From assembly GCA_947044365.1 (NCBI GenBank), contig OX345636.1, positions 6,344,001 through 6,408,000 on the forward strand: 64,000 bases of DNA. The letters run 5' to 3'. Below are positions 36,841 to 48,345 of the stretch, piece after piece. Each line of letters opens with the position of its first letter. Position 1 is the first letter of the stretch. Both the position numbers and the translations under genes were made by a program. The notes under the pieces were generated by a model that was given only the letters and a program-made list of their open reading frames with translations, ran no database searches and had not been told where the DNA came from. Source of the DNA: Petrosia ficiformis. Its lineage: Eukaryota > Porifera > Demospongiae > Haplosclerida > Petrosiidae.

Positions 36841-38499
36841 TAATTAGAAAATTATTTTGAAATCTTTATTGAAAATGGTGAATCGATGGATAAAGTATAG
36901 GAAATCCAGTAAATAAAGGTAAGTTAGTAGCTAATGTTTCAATGCTGTAAGTTTAAATTGTGGTTTGTCTTATGACCCAATCATTCTGTTATTATGTAAT
37001 GGGTCTAAATCACCATTTAGGCTATTCCTGTGAAAATTACAGGTACAGCCCATCTAGGTACCATTTGAGCAGATTTCGATGAGTAGAGAGATTATTATTT
37101 ATACTGGAAGTTCCAAACTTGGTTCGTCTCATGACCCATGTATATATAGTACTATAACATGTTTTGACTATTAGTAGTTTATTAGTTGTCGAGTGATAGG
37201 TACAGTGAAAACATTTGTTGACAACTGCAGGGTAAATAAAACAGGAGTCTATAAAGTTTATAGTACGACTTTTCAGTAAATTGGACGAGAGAAGCTGTGC
37301 GCACCTTCAAATACTGGCAATTCTTTGCTTACCCTCTAACTGTGTGCAGAAATAGTCTTTTTAGTGTAAGCTTCTTCTTTCTTTTCACTGTGTTTACATA
37401 GGCTTGCTGAGGCCTGCAACGTGCGAAATAACAAGTACATGTAGCCTGGTTTCTATGGGTTTCCAATCCCTTTACTTTATTACCTATGATGTATGTACAC
37501 GTATGTTAACCACACCCCTTAAGAATAATAATATTCATGAAATAAAACGTTTGCACAATATTTTCAGTGTCTCTGTTCATAGTGATACACTGATACACAG
37601 TATATACTGTTGATACTAATAATCAATACTCAGTAATGAACACTCTCTTCTTGTATGTTATATAACTTATTTTGTGTGTTTAATAGTATCCATGTACATG
37701 TACAATATAAAAGAATCAAATCAGACTGTTTATTTACCTTTAAAACTCTTTTGTGTTTGAATGTCCTGATATCAATACTAATATCATATATACTGGTTGC
37801 ATGGTTAGTACTGTTACTTATTAATCACATGTTTTTAATTAAGTACATACTACATCCTTTATCAGGATTTATTCCACACATACATGTTAAACACATGTGT
37901 ATAATATTATAATAACATCTTTTATGATAGTGACAACATGTTTATCATGAGGATTATTTCCCTCTCACTATATAACTAGTTTTGTCTCAAATAATTGGAT
38001 ATCAGAATCTATCTTCAGCTTATATCAATCCACATTTACCATTTTCTCATAGCATGTTAACCAATAAGCACCAATACACCTCTACCAACATATCTGATAG
38101 CTGTATGGGTCTGTGATAAACAGTCTTATAGATTATGATAATTTGATCAAATGACCTTTAAACACTCGCATTTCATAATATTTGATATCCAGGGAAATGG
38201 ATACCACATTTAGTGGGCTTCCTATATGTACAATGTATATAGAAAATGACAGAAATGTGAGGCGATGAGAGAATTACTAGTCATTAGGAACAGTATGTTA
38301 GTCAGGGCATGATCACTGAACCATATTGTGTATGTACATATATGTATATCCCTGTCTAGACTATATACTAGATAGTGTAGTACCATAATATACATGTATA
38401 CTCCAATTATTTCATGCATGAAGCTTTTAAACAATCATTATGTTGGTTTCAAAACATAGTCACATTACAATTCAAGAGCAAATATTAATATGAATATTA
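36841..38499. other. Intergenic, no gene seen
   Basis: AT-rich. Around 38360-38430 it repeats 36230-36300 (CCATATATACTC.AATTATTTCATGCA, GAAGCTTTTAAACA). Nothing coding supported. Confidence 0.5.
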
Positions 38500-38690
38500 A
38501 TCCTCTCAGTAGGAGAGATGAATATCTGAACTGAATAATTTGAATTTACATAATACAAAGTGTAATGGATGTAATTTATAAATGAGACTTTTAATTTGTG
38601 CTATGAAGTGCCACATTAAGATTGATGCTTATGTATCACATGACATGTCACATGGTTGTTTACAATTTTCATTATACAAGTAATATAATT
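38500..38690. repeat. Paralogue of 29090-29260 without the DIRS-like insertion
   Basis: Shares TGAAGTGCCACATTAAGATTGATG and following bases through the TTTTCATTATAC motif, then diverges. It serves as an empty site for the retroelement boundary. Confidence 0.8.
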
Positions 38691-38725
38691 ATAATTGATA
38701 AAGAGGTGATATTGTAAGTAATAGT

Positions 38726-38838
38726 TATAACACCCTAGGAGGGCTGTATCTGATTTACAGTCACCGATCCCGAGGGCGCGTAGCGCCCGAGGGGGAGGTG
38801 ACTGTAAATCAGATACTGCCCGACTAGGCGTGTTATAA
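38726..38838. mobile_element. Palindromic MITE, TTATAACACC type
   Basis: Inverted arms TTATAACACCCTAG...and a second pair CTGATTTACAGTCACC/GGTGACTGTAAATCAG around a GC-rich centre GGGCGCGTAGCGCCC. A shorter relative with the same ends is at 51732-51824. Confidence 0.75.
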
Positions 38839-38849
38839 GTAATTTGTGT

Positions 38850-39512
38850 CATAGTAATGATGCACAACGAAGTGACGTCATTGAAGAAACCAGTGAACCA
38901 CAAACTCACGTTTCACTATTACTCTGATTTCAGGCAGCAGCGACTGTCTAGCCCTTTTCTCAAACTGTGAAATTTATCTCTCAAGAGACGAAAGAACACT
39001 ATAAAAGTTGATGGAAATGATAGCATGTTTGAAAAAGATTGTGAAACAGAAGAAGTCGATCACGACCTACCTGCCACTCAACGATTTGTAAGCCCAAGGA
39101 CGTTAGCCACTTACCATCCTGATGAATCATGCCCGGATGATGTTTTGTTGTGCGATCGTTCCTCTGATCTTTCGTTGTTTTATTGATGTTGGTTATTTAC
39201 ATTGTTGTTGATTGTTTGTACCAGGTAATTTGGCTTCAATGACGGTATGAGTTTAGGTACTGTGTGTATGTATGTTTCTAAAACATTGCTACTTGTGTTC
39301 ATTGTAAAATGTCATTGATTTCAAGAAATGAATGTTTGATAATTTTTTGATTGAATAAATTGTAGCACGTTTGTGGGCGAGTTGTAGCACACTTGTGGGC
39401 GAGTTGTATCACACTTGAGGGTGGATTATAAAACGCCTGTGTGTGTAGGAATTTCCAGTAAATTTACATCCCGCGCGGTGTCTTTGATGTGCGTCATTAC
39501 TATGATACAATA
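38850..39512. mobile_element. TIR element with short ORF
   Basis: Left GTGTCATAGTAATGATGCAC (about 38854) and right GTGCGTCATTACTATGATAC (about 39491-39510) are inverse with two mismatches. Inside are the 53-residue frame at 39025 and a GTTGTAGCACACTTGTGGGCGA repeat at 39360-39420. It adjoins the palindromic MITE on its left. No transposase recognised. Confidence 0.55.
39025..39186 (+). CDS. Unknown 53-residue ORF
   Basis: Acidic product starting MFEKDCETEEVDHDLP and containing SPRTLATYHPDESCPDD, ending at TGA 39184. The open frame extends about 17 codons upstream of the ATG. Base composition is richer than the flanks and the codons look used, but I recognise no family. It lies within a TIR-bounded segment and may be what is left of a transposon-encoded protein, or one exon of one. 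Confidence 0.3.
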   Translation: MFEKDCETEEVDHDLPATQRFVSPRTLATYHPDESCPDDVLLCDRSSDLSLFY

Positions 39513-39519
39513 ATTATTA

Positions 39520-40284
39520 TAATAATGTTATATAGTATGTGGTGTTGTTTATAATAGATATGTACAGTACTACATGTTATAATAATTATTATAATAATGT
39601 TATATAGTATGTGGTGTTGTTTATAATAGATATATAATATTCTACATGTCATGTATAATTATAATTAAACAATACTCACATATTTTAGTTTAGTATATAA
39701 CAACTATTGCTCTACCTAATTCCAAATTTAGTTAGTTTCCTGTTCAAAATGACTAGTAATGAACATTTAAATGTAAGCATTTGGCCAAATTATTATTTGA
39801 CAAATGACTTATTTTGATATCCATAGTCACATATGAGTGTTGTTTGTAATAGTTATATAATACATGTACCTACAAGTGCCACACGGAATATATTTTTATT
39901 GAGAGTGTGGTCACTGCTGTATCATCACAGTGTTAATATATATTCCATGTGTACATGTGGAGGTATGCTATAACTGTTTTGTACATGTAGCATGGAAATG
40001 AAGTGGAAATGTTATTCCTTTCCAGTAGTTATGGAATGGTTTATGGATTCACTCCTTATCTTGTAAATAGACCTGTTAATTGTAGAATGTCATCTTTCTG
40101 TCAACATTTATCATGTGTCACTCACTACAAGTGATTATGAAACATGATATTTGTGTCCCTTTGATAATGGGTGTATAATTAGGATTTGAAAATGTTTTGT
40201 TATTAATATCAGGTGTTATTAATTGTTTCACATACATCATGTATTTGTACTTTAGTATTCAATTACATGTACACAGTGTAACAT
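39520..40284. repeat. Segmental duplication, third copy
   Basis: Matches 25570-26310, same orientation. It passes directly into the 21-bp array at its right end, which the other copies lack. Confidence 0.85.
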
Positions 40285-40915
40285 GTATAATGGTGTGTCA
40301 TCTATTATGTATTGGTATGTCATCAGTTATGTACTGGTGTGTCTTTTGTTATTTACTGGTGTGTCATCTGTTATGTACTGGTGTGTCATGTATTATGTAC
40401 AGGTGTGTCATCTGTTAGGTACTGGTGTGTCATCTATTATGTACAAGTGTGTCATCTGTTATGTACTGGTGTGTCATCTATTATGTACAGGTGTGTCATC
40501 TGTTATTTACTGGTGTGTCATCTATTATGTACTGGTGTGTCATCTATTATGTACTGGTGTGTCATCTATTATGTACTGGACTGTCATCTGTTATGTACTG
40601 GTGTGTCATCTGTTATGTACTGGTGTGTCATCTGTTATGTACTGGTGTGTCATCTGTTATGTACTGGTGTGTCATCTATTATGTACTGGACTGTCATCTG
40701 TTATATACTGGTGTGTCATCTGTTATGTACTGGTGTGTCATCTGTTATGTCAGTTATGTACTGGTGTGTCATCTGTTATTTACTGGTGTGTCATCTGTTT
40801 TGTACTGGAGTGTCATCTGTTATATACTGGTGTGTCATTTGTTAAGTACTGGTGTGTCATCTACTATGTACAGTCATCTTTTGTGCACCAGTGTGTTGTG
40901 TGTTATGTACTAGTA
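40285..40915. repeat. 21-bp minisatellite
   Basis: About 30 copies of a 21-bp unit with TGTCATCTGTTATGTACTGG. Because the period is seven codons, three forward frames are open over 160-210 codons (VCHLLCTG-type repeats). These are products of the repeat. Confidence 0.92.
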
Positions 40916-40981
40916 TGTTGACCAGTTTATTAAGATAACAACATAATTCATATATTGTAATAATTATTTTCTACACAATTG

Positions 40982-43886
40982 TCAAGTCTCGATTTGGATA
41001 TAACAAGTCATACAATAGTATATACTACACTGAGTGTAATGTAACACAATTATATTACCTGTTGGTAACGTGATTTTGTGTATTTCAATGCACAAAGTAT
41101 CGTTGCGTAGATATGCACGGTTATTTTCCTGGTCAAGGTGTAGGTTATCGTGAGATATTAAATGATGACCCAGCCCCAGTGCTCTTTCTCCTTCAATAAC
41201 TCTTGATCGATATACGATGTCAGTATTCTCATTGAAATAAATAATCTTCTACACATGTTGTTTATCCTCCTTCCAGTTGAGTATTCGTATAGTGATATCA
41301 CCTTTGAATGGCCATTGCAGGTATTGATCATTTTCTCCCTTGATCAGACACACAAACATGGAAACATGTGAGCCTTCATGATCACCAAACCCATTTGTAT
41401 ACACTCTTAACTGTAACTTATAGCCACCTATTCTGGTATAGAAAGGTGGACTATAGTATGTATTGTTAAGTTTTTTGTGTTCAGGAAAGTTAACGATGTT
41501 TATTATAAATGGTGAAATAGACTTCGTAGTTTTAGGAGGAGGAGGATACCAAATGGGAACTACAATTCCTATAAAAATTAATTAATTCAGCGAATGAAAT
41601 GATAATAATTTTTTATACACACTTACATTTAAAGGAGTTATTAATCATTTAGAATGGACATTGTAATGATTGAAATTATGTTATCAGTTGTGAAATTCTT
41701 CATTACCATTATGGATGTTTAATTGTAGCATTATAAATCATACTATCACAATAATATTATCACTTGAATGAATTACATATTCCTAAAGGACATTTGTTGG
41801 GATTCAAGGATGGCCTTGTACTGAATGTACATGTGTGTGTGTAATATCAAACTTAACTTATAACTCTTTATATTCAGTATACGTATTTTAATGCTAAGCA
41901 GTGGGAGGTCTTTCCTGTGAAGTAATTAATTACTTACTAATTACTTGATATTAAATGTACTAATTCCCACCACTTGTTAAAATCAACACACAAGTCTATC
42001 ATAAGGATCTCAGAGTCCTGATTAAGCAGGTGTTCAACACACTAATCTGCAGACTCTCTAATTATATGTTTGCTTGCACAGTTAAGTGCCTGTGATATCA
42101 TTATTGTGCTAGTATGTATTTTGGGAGGATGTTTTACCTACTCATAACCACTTCAGTGTATACTCGTTTGTATAATACTATCCACATAAAACTCCTTATA
42201 TGGAAGTTTTTATAAATAAAATTAGACAATCTGTGTTCCCAGGATTGGACGCTGCTTTGCTGTTTCACTGTTCTTAAGCTTCTGACAATAATTATATTAG
42301 TACAGCATACATATTAGATGGTACTAATATAGTTTCACTGTTCATATGCTTTTGGTAATACATCTATGCTGTACTAATATACATATTGTCATTTCATTGA
42401 TTATAAACATTATACATGTACCTCCTGTATCACATGTGATGATTGATGAGAAATGATATTTACAAGTGTTAAAAAGGTCTACCAATTATTTATTAATTAT
42501 TGACTACACATATATTCCTACTCCCAGTTCACGACTATAATTGTAAAATAATCAGGCTCTATAACTTGCATAGCTGCAGATAAGACATTCATTGTTACTG
42601 ACAGGTTTAGAGAATATGTGCTGGTTTTGAATTATGCACTTTAACATTGAGTATGGTTAAAATGTCAGTAAATACAATACCTTTCATTCGTGATAACTGT
42701 TGTTTCAACTGTAGTATTCTACGAGAATTGTGTAAATCATTGGCTTGTATTTGTGCTAGTAGTTCTTCATGATCTCTGGTTATTTTCTCATGTAGCTTTC
42801 TCAGTTCTCTGAGCTCTTCTTCCATCAGCTGGTGTAGCTTATCTGCCCTTTCGCGTACCATTTTAAACTCCCTCATCATTTCTTCCTTGCCTTCCATGAA
42901 CTTATGTTCCATTTCTCTTCCATATTTCTCATAAACTTCTTCTAATATCTCTTCACACTCTTCCTCTGTAACATCCTCTAGTAACATCATCAGCTCATCC
43001 GGAACTGTCTGGACTATTTCTTTTCTGCTTGCTTCAACCTTCTCTTGCAGCATATCGATTTCCTCTTGTATTATATTGGTTTCACTAGTTGTCTCCTCCA
43101 CATATAGACACTCATTAGTAAGGTGTCTCTCTAGATCACCCAGCTCTCCCACCTATTCACACCCTTTCTCATTGTTTGTACAACGAAGTCTCAATTTCAA
43201 TAGTTCACCATGTTGTTTTCTATTAAATATGTTAGCATACTCTTTTGTACTACAAGAGGGACAGGACTGTTTATTTGCTCTAGTATGTTCTATACACACC
43301 TGAAAATATCAATGATTATAATAATAATTAATATTATTGATTATGATTTGTTCATAATTATAGAGATTATGACTATTTTCATGTTTTACTGAGTATTCTA
43401 TATACATGTGTACTACTGTGCAAGTGAAAATCAGTCTTATTTGAATTTCAAGTTTTTACGTTCAACTGCTCATTTCTCAGTCAACTAGTGCCAGAATTTA
43501 ACTAAATTTTGTAACTAAGAAGTTATTTTAGGGAGTTGAAAGTTTTATTAGCTTTGCTAATAAGATGATATCCCCACTTAGAAAAAAACAGCACTATATA
43601 TTTAATGTTAAAATAAGCATAAGGTACATGTATGTCTAGTATTTAAATTATAATTCTGTACAATAATAATTATCATATTGGATTAGTTCACTGGTTAGAA
43701 TTCTTCATAATAATGCGTTACCTGACAAATAGGAGTTCCACAACACACTAACACATGTGGTTCTCTAACTACTAACAGACACACTGGACAATGAGGTGTT
43801 TCTGGAGGAAGATCAAGAAATAGTTGATCTTCATATCCACCAGTAGGTAGTGATTCATGAACAGTGATATTAGAAATAGCCATCAT
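40982..43886 (-). pseudogene. TRAF-like gene: RING, coiled coil, MATH; two in-frame TAG codons
   Basis: Three exons on the minus strand. Exon 1 (43886-43722) starts MMAISN and carries the first half of a RING: CPVC...CCGTPICQ. The donor is CAG|GTAACG. Exon 2 (43299-42681) continues VCIEH...CPSC, then a TRAF-type zinc-finger start (CTNNEKGCE), then about 130 residues of charged coiled coil, donor AAAG|GTATTG. Exon 3 (41568-41059, or to the stop at 40982) is a full MATH domain (WYPPPPK, EHKKL, FYTRIGGYKLQLRV, WPFKGDITIRILNWKEDK). All junctions fit in phase. TAG replaces the conserved tryptophan after GCE (43153-43155) and replaces a glutamate in the MATH domain (41249-41251). The RING histidine expected in CCGH is threonine. 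TRAFs act as E3 ligases or adaptors in immune and stress signalling. This copy is probably dead, though the frame is otherwise whole. Confidence 0.85.
41059..41568 (-). CDS. MATH exon of the TRAF-like gene
   Basis: Same intron phase (two bases of a split codon after the acceptor) as the MATH exons at 18519 and 22880. It could also end in phase at a donor ACAG|GTAATA, so it can behave as a symmetrical module. It carries the TAG at 41249-41251. Confidence 0.8.
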
Positions 43887-44262
43887 AGGAAGTGTAGTAT
43901 ACTATGACACACCCAAACTACCTAATCTAGTTATGTATTTCACACTCTACTATTATCTAATCATAAGTGTACACTCAACATCATGAAAGATAAACATCAT
44001 CTTTACTATAATTATACCATCATTAGAAATATGAAATGTAATATTGAAATTAGTATAACACAAACTGCAATAGATAAATTTCCTATCATTGATTTAGTAT
44101 TATTGAATAATACATTATACACACTATAACAAGATTAAAGGCAGTAGAGTGAGCATTTAGTATTCATTATAATATTATATTATCTTGAAGTTGATTGTAG
44201 TCCATCTCTAGGTCAATATCAGATGCTGTATATATAATTATGATAGGGTTATAACAAGTGTA
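43887..44262. other. Upstream of the TRAF-like gene, nothing recognised
   Basis: AT-rich. It would hold the promoter if the gene were active. No motif that I can assign. Confidence 0.4.
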
Positions 44263-44710
44263 TATAGAGATAAAATTCATCTCTATGATTGCTTTACAAA
44301 TTTAAGTGAAGATAAAGTATCCCTATGACTGCTTTGTGGTGTCCAGCATTCAGTAATCACGGCTGACTTTATCAAGCATGAAAGACAACAGCTTATTATA
44401 GTGATTATCTACTCTCCTGACCTCTTGTAGAACATTAGGAATATATTTCAGGCAAAATAGATAGCTATTAGTTCCAGTTTCTATGTAAGCTACTTAGGTA
44501 CAGGCAGCTTTCTTTCTGCTGGTCTGTAGAGGTCGATTCTTTTACATGCCCCACCCATTAATTGACCGAGCCCCCGGGAATGACGCAACTTCCTTAACTA
44601 TGTATACAACGCATACTCGCACAAGTGGACACAAGAATATATATATATATACATATATACATTAAACCCCGTGGAAAACAATCATAGGAATGGCCCTACG
44701 GGCCATAATA
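44263..44710 (-). mobile_element. MITE copy of the 9.3-11 kb family
   Basis: Reversed full-length copy: CTATGATTGCTTTACAAATT at the left, ATCATAGGAATGGCCCTACGGGCC at the right, with the same internal blocks. It is closest to the 25209 copy. Confidence 0.85.
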
Positions 44711-44742
44711 ATTATATTTATTATGAAAATCATTTTTCTTAC

Positions 44743-44793
44743 TTTCAAATGTGTATTGTTGATGATGAATATCTTGAGAAATATCTTGCATAT
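44743..44793 (-). CDS. Possible 51-base exon
   Basis: On the minus strand TTTTCAG is followed by 51 bases and then the strong donor GTAAGA. The frame reads DMQDISQDIHHQQYTFE if joined to the candidate exon at 45254-45344. It begins and ends in phase 1, the phase used by all MATH exons here, so it would fit upstream of one of them. There is no homology evidence. Confidence 0.35.
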
Positions 44794-45253
44794 CTGAAAA
44801 TTATAAAACTAATTACTATAAAGTATAATGAGAATTTATTATAGTACATTATAATTATAATGTATTATAATACCATGGTACATGGGCAATACCATGGGGC
44901 TCATAAGAAGAGGTAATTACTTTACAGTTTACATAAAGGGAATACTTGTCTCCAGTTTCAAGTGTTACAGTAGATAATTCAAGTGTACTAAGTGTTTGTT
45001 TTCAGTTTGTCTCCTCTCTACATCACTTGTAAAGACTTCCCTTTGTGAACCTTAATTGCATTCCATTGATAAATTTTATAATCACCATGGAGATATCTTC
45101 CACACTAATTAGCCTGTGTGGGAAATGTTGTCTTGTCTCAACCACATTTCCCACAGATGGTATAAGTCAATATGTCTACCTCTTATATAAATTATTATGC
45201 TGCTATCTATTATAGTATACATGTACATCATAATGCTACATGTATTATCATAC

Positions 45254-45344
45254 CTTGAATATAATCATATTTCCTAACGGAACTAGTCATTTTATCGATA
45301 CTCCAATCAATATATCCCATAATTGTAATGAGTAGCAATATTAT
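45254..45344 (-). CDS. Possible 91-base exon with a hydrophobic segment
   Basis: Acceptor TTATACAG, donor AAG|GTATGA. One frame is open throughout: IILLLITIMGYIDW (a membrane-like segment) followed by DKMTSSVRKYDYIQ. It joins in frame to the 51-base candidate exon. Together they would give a membrane-anchored or secreted start for a MATH protein, which is speculative. Confidence 0.3.
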
Positions 45345-45525
45345 CTGTATAATAATTATAATGATATCACACTTATTAATATGTCAGGATAAACCTGAAT
45401 ATCAGGAGTATCAGGTGATCAATACTCAATGTCTTTTGAATACCTAGCTTATCACACTATAGACTGTATGATGTTACATACAAAACAGTTTGGTCAGTGA
45501 GTGTGTTATCTCAGTTACAATTTAT

Positions 45526-46530
45526 AATATCTCATTTATAATATAATTCAAGTGTTAGTATATTATATTACTATACTATCAGTACATACAGTAATACACA
45601 TAATATCTCATATATAATATAATTCAAGTGTTAGTATATTATATTACTATACTATCAGTACATACAGTAATACACATAATATATCATTTATAATATAATT
45701 CAAGTGTTAGTATATTATATTACTATACTATCAGTACATACGGTAATACACATAATATCTCATTTATAATATAATTCAAGTGTTAGTATATTATATTACT
45801 ATACTATCAGTACATACAGTAATACACATAATATCTCATATATAATATAATTCAAGTGTTAGTATATTATATTACTATACTATCAGTACATACAGTAATA
45901 CACATAATATATCATTTATAATATAATTCAAGTGTTAGTATATTATATTACTATACTATCAGTACATACAGTAATACACATAATATATCATTTATAATAT
46001 AATTCAAGTGTTAGTATATTATATTACTATACTATCAGTACATACAGTAATACACATAATATATCATTTATAATATAATTCAAGTGTTAGTATATTATAT
46101 TACTATACTATCAGTACATACGGTAATACACATAATATCTCATTTATAATATAATTCAAGTGTTAGTATATTATATTACTATACTATCAGTACATACAGT
46201 AATACACATAATATCTCATATATAATATAATTCAAGTGTTAGTATATTATATTACTATACTATCAGTACATACAGTAATATACATAATATCTCATATATA
46301 ATATAATTCAAGTGTTAGTATATTATATTACTATACTATCAGTACATACAGTAATACACATAATATCTCATATATAATATAATTCAAGTGTTAGTATATT
46401 ATATTACTATACTATCAGTACATACAGTAATATACATAATATCTCATTTATAATATAATTCAAGTGTTAGTATACTATATTACTATACTATCAGTACATA
46501 TAGTAATACACATAATATATCATTTATACA
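45526..46530. repeat. 76-bp satellite array
   Basis: About 13 copies of a 76-bp AT-rich unit with ATTCAAGTGTTAGTATATTA and CTATCAGTACATACAGTAAT. Copies differ by one to three bases, indicating recent expansion or homogenisation. Confidence 0.95.
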
Positions 46531-47591
46531 GCATACTAATATTAATACAATGTAAATAGCATATTACCTGTGGTGTGTTATTATCATTCCATTTCAAACA
46601 TTGTATAAACAACAGATGTTACTTACTCATTTCAGAGTAATAAGTATAAACATGATTTTGTACCTATAATAACAAATAACATCTCTTGTATCCCAGAGAA
46701 TTGCTATGGGATTTGTGTTTGAAATACAATGTCCATTCATTATTATGGCATGTAACCTAACCTTTAACCAATACAGATGTTTTAAAACATCAATAATTAA
46801 TGTGGGAGTTGTAACAATTGATGTTTTAAAATGGCCTTGGTTTATTTTATTTCAAATAAATTGATTGGAGAATTGAATAAATTATGTCTACACCCAATCA
46901 TTTAGGATTATATACTAATTAAATTAGGGTTAATAAACAAAAACACCCACTTTAATTATGATGGTAAAGGGTTAACAATACACATTATTGCTAGAATGAA
47001 CGCACCTAATATACTTGTAAGCACTACCTACAAAAAAAAGATAGTCTTAGGAGGATATTATTAACCCTCACCCACGTCGGCAGAGCAGAGGGTTACTGTA
47101 CTTGTTCTGTCTGTCTGTCTGTCGTTAATATTCAAGCGAACCTATAAACATTAACACTTTGAAAATACTACCAGCTGACTTCAAATCAAACAAGGGTCAG
47201 AAGTAACAACAGGCTTTTGCTAAAACCTTTATGTTTTACAATATCACAATTTTTGCCAGTTCACAACTTTCAGAGACGTCTAGTAGCAAAAGAGTTCACT
47301 GAAACACAACTCACCTTGCTTGAAGCCTATTGCTGTCGAATAACAGCTTCAAATGAAGTACAATTAAACTAGTGGCTGCTACAAATTTGAGCTACATGTA
47401 GGTCTAAGCTTTCTGCCATGACTGTCAACTTCTAGCTCCACCTATTTCATTTCACACAGGTGATTGAAGCCCCAAAACTGTTACTCTTGGTAGGATTTGG
47501 AGTGTAAGTTGTAACACACACGCACACACACACATATGTAAGTTATTCTTGTTTCCCAAATCACACTTGTGGTAATGGCAAATACATTCAT
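46531..47591. other. Intergenic, repeat-derived pieces
   Basis: Includes a GATGTTTTAAAACATC palindrome near 46778 and, from 47072, an AACCCTCACC..GTCGGC..AGAGGGTTACTGTAC start followed by CTGTCTGTCTGT that resembles the beginning of the element at 47592. No gene seen. Confidence 0.5.
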
Positions 47592-48345
47592 TACCCTCGC
47601 CGCGTAGCGTAGGCGGAAGGGTACGGTAATCGTTTTGTCTGTGTGTCTGTGTGTCTGTTAGCACTTTTTCTGGAAAAATAAAAACATTGACAATTCAAAT
47701 GGGGTACTGGTAGACTTGAAATTATACAAGAAAAAAAATAACGTAGGAATTCTTCTAAAACCTTTTGGTTCTAAAGTTATGACAATTTTTATAACTCACA
47801 GTTACTGTTTCACAACTTTAAGATGAAACGAGGGCGATAACGAGAGTAAATATGGACACACAAAACACAAGTGATCCTGTTTCATGGCTGTCGCTAGCCA
47901 AGAAACACTTCAAACCAATCGAGGTAATGGTTGCTACTACACCACCATTGATGCAAGATAGAAAGCTACCTAGCTCCACCTACAGGTATGTGCATGCGTC
48001 ATGTACTAAACACGTGGTACAGGCGATTCAATAGTCAATACGTTTTCACACGGAGACTTTAGAGGTAGACTTGAGAACTTCTTCATTGTTTGAGAATTAG
48101 ATGTAAGATATAATTATATACAAATTATACATTTCATTGATATCCTTATTTTGTCTTTTAAGATATAAAGTTATAACAGTTTTAATTAATGCCCATAAAT
48201 GTTTTTCTAATTTATATATCTATTCCATGTAACAAAAGTATTGTTTGTTTCATACACAAACTTATTTATAATTATTTTGAAAAAAATTGTAGTGCTTTGT
48301 ATTACTTTGCCATGTAGGCGAGGGTCCCGTCCCGACGGCGCTCGT
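47592..48345. mobile_element. Repeat starting ACCCTCGCCGCGTAGCG, followed by TCTGTGTGTCTG
   Basis: Left edge ACCCTCGCCGCGTAGCGTAGG plus GGTACGGTAATCG and a TCTGTGTG tract; right edge GGCGAGGGTCCCG. The edges share an inverted ACCCTCGCC. The 60-codon open stretch at 47852-48034 (starting MDTQNTSDPVSW) has no recognisable family and is not annotated as a gene. The class of element is unknown to me. Confidence 0.4.

Noticed and set aside
40283..40921. A 212-codon plus-strand frame and two more in the other frames
   Set aside because: All three frames are open because the 21-bp repeat has a codon-multiple period without stops.
45526..46530. A CRISPR-like array
   Set aside because: Units are head-to-tail identical with no variable spacers; the organism is an animal.
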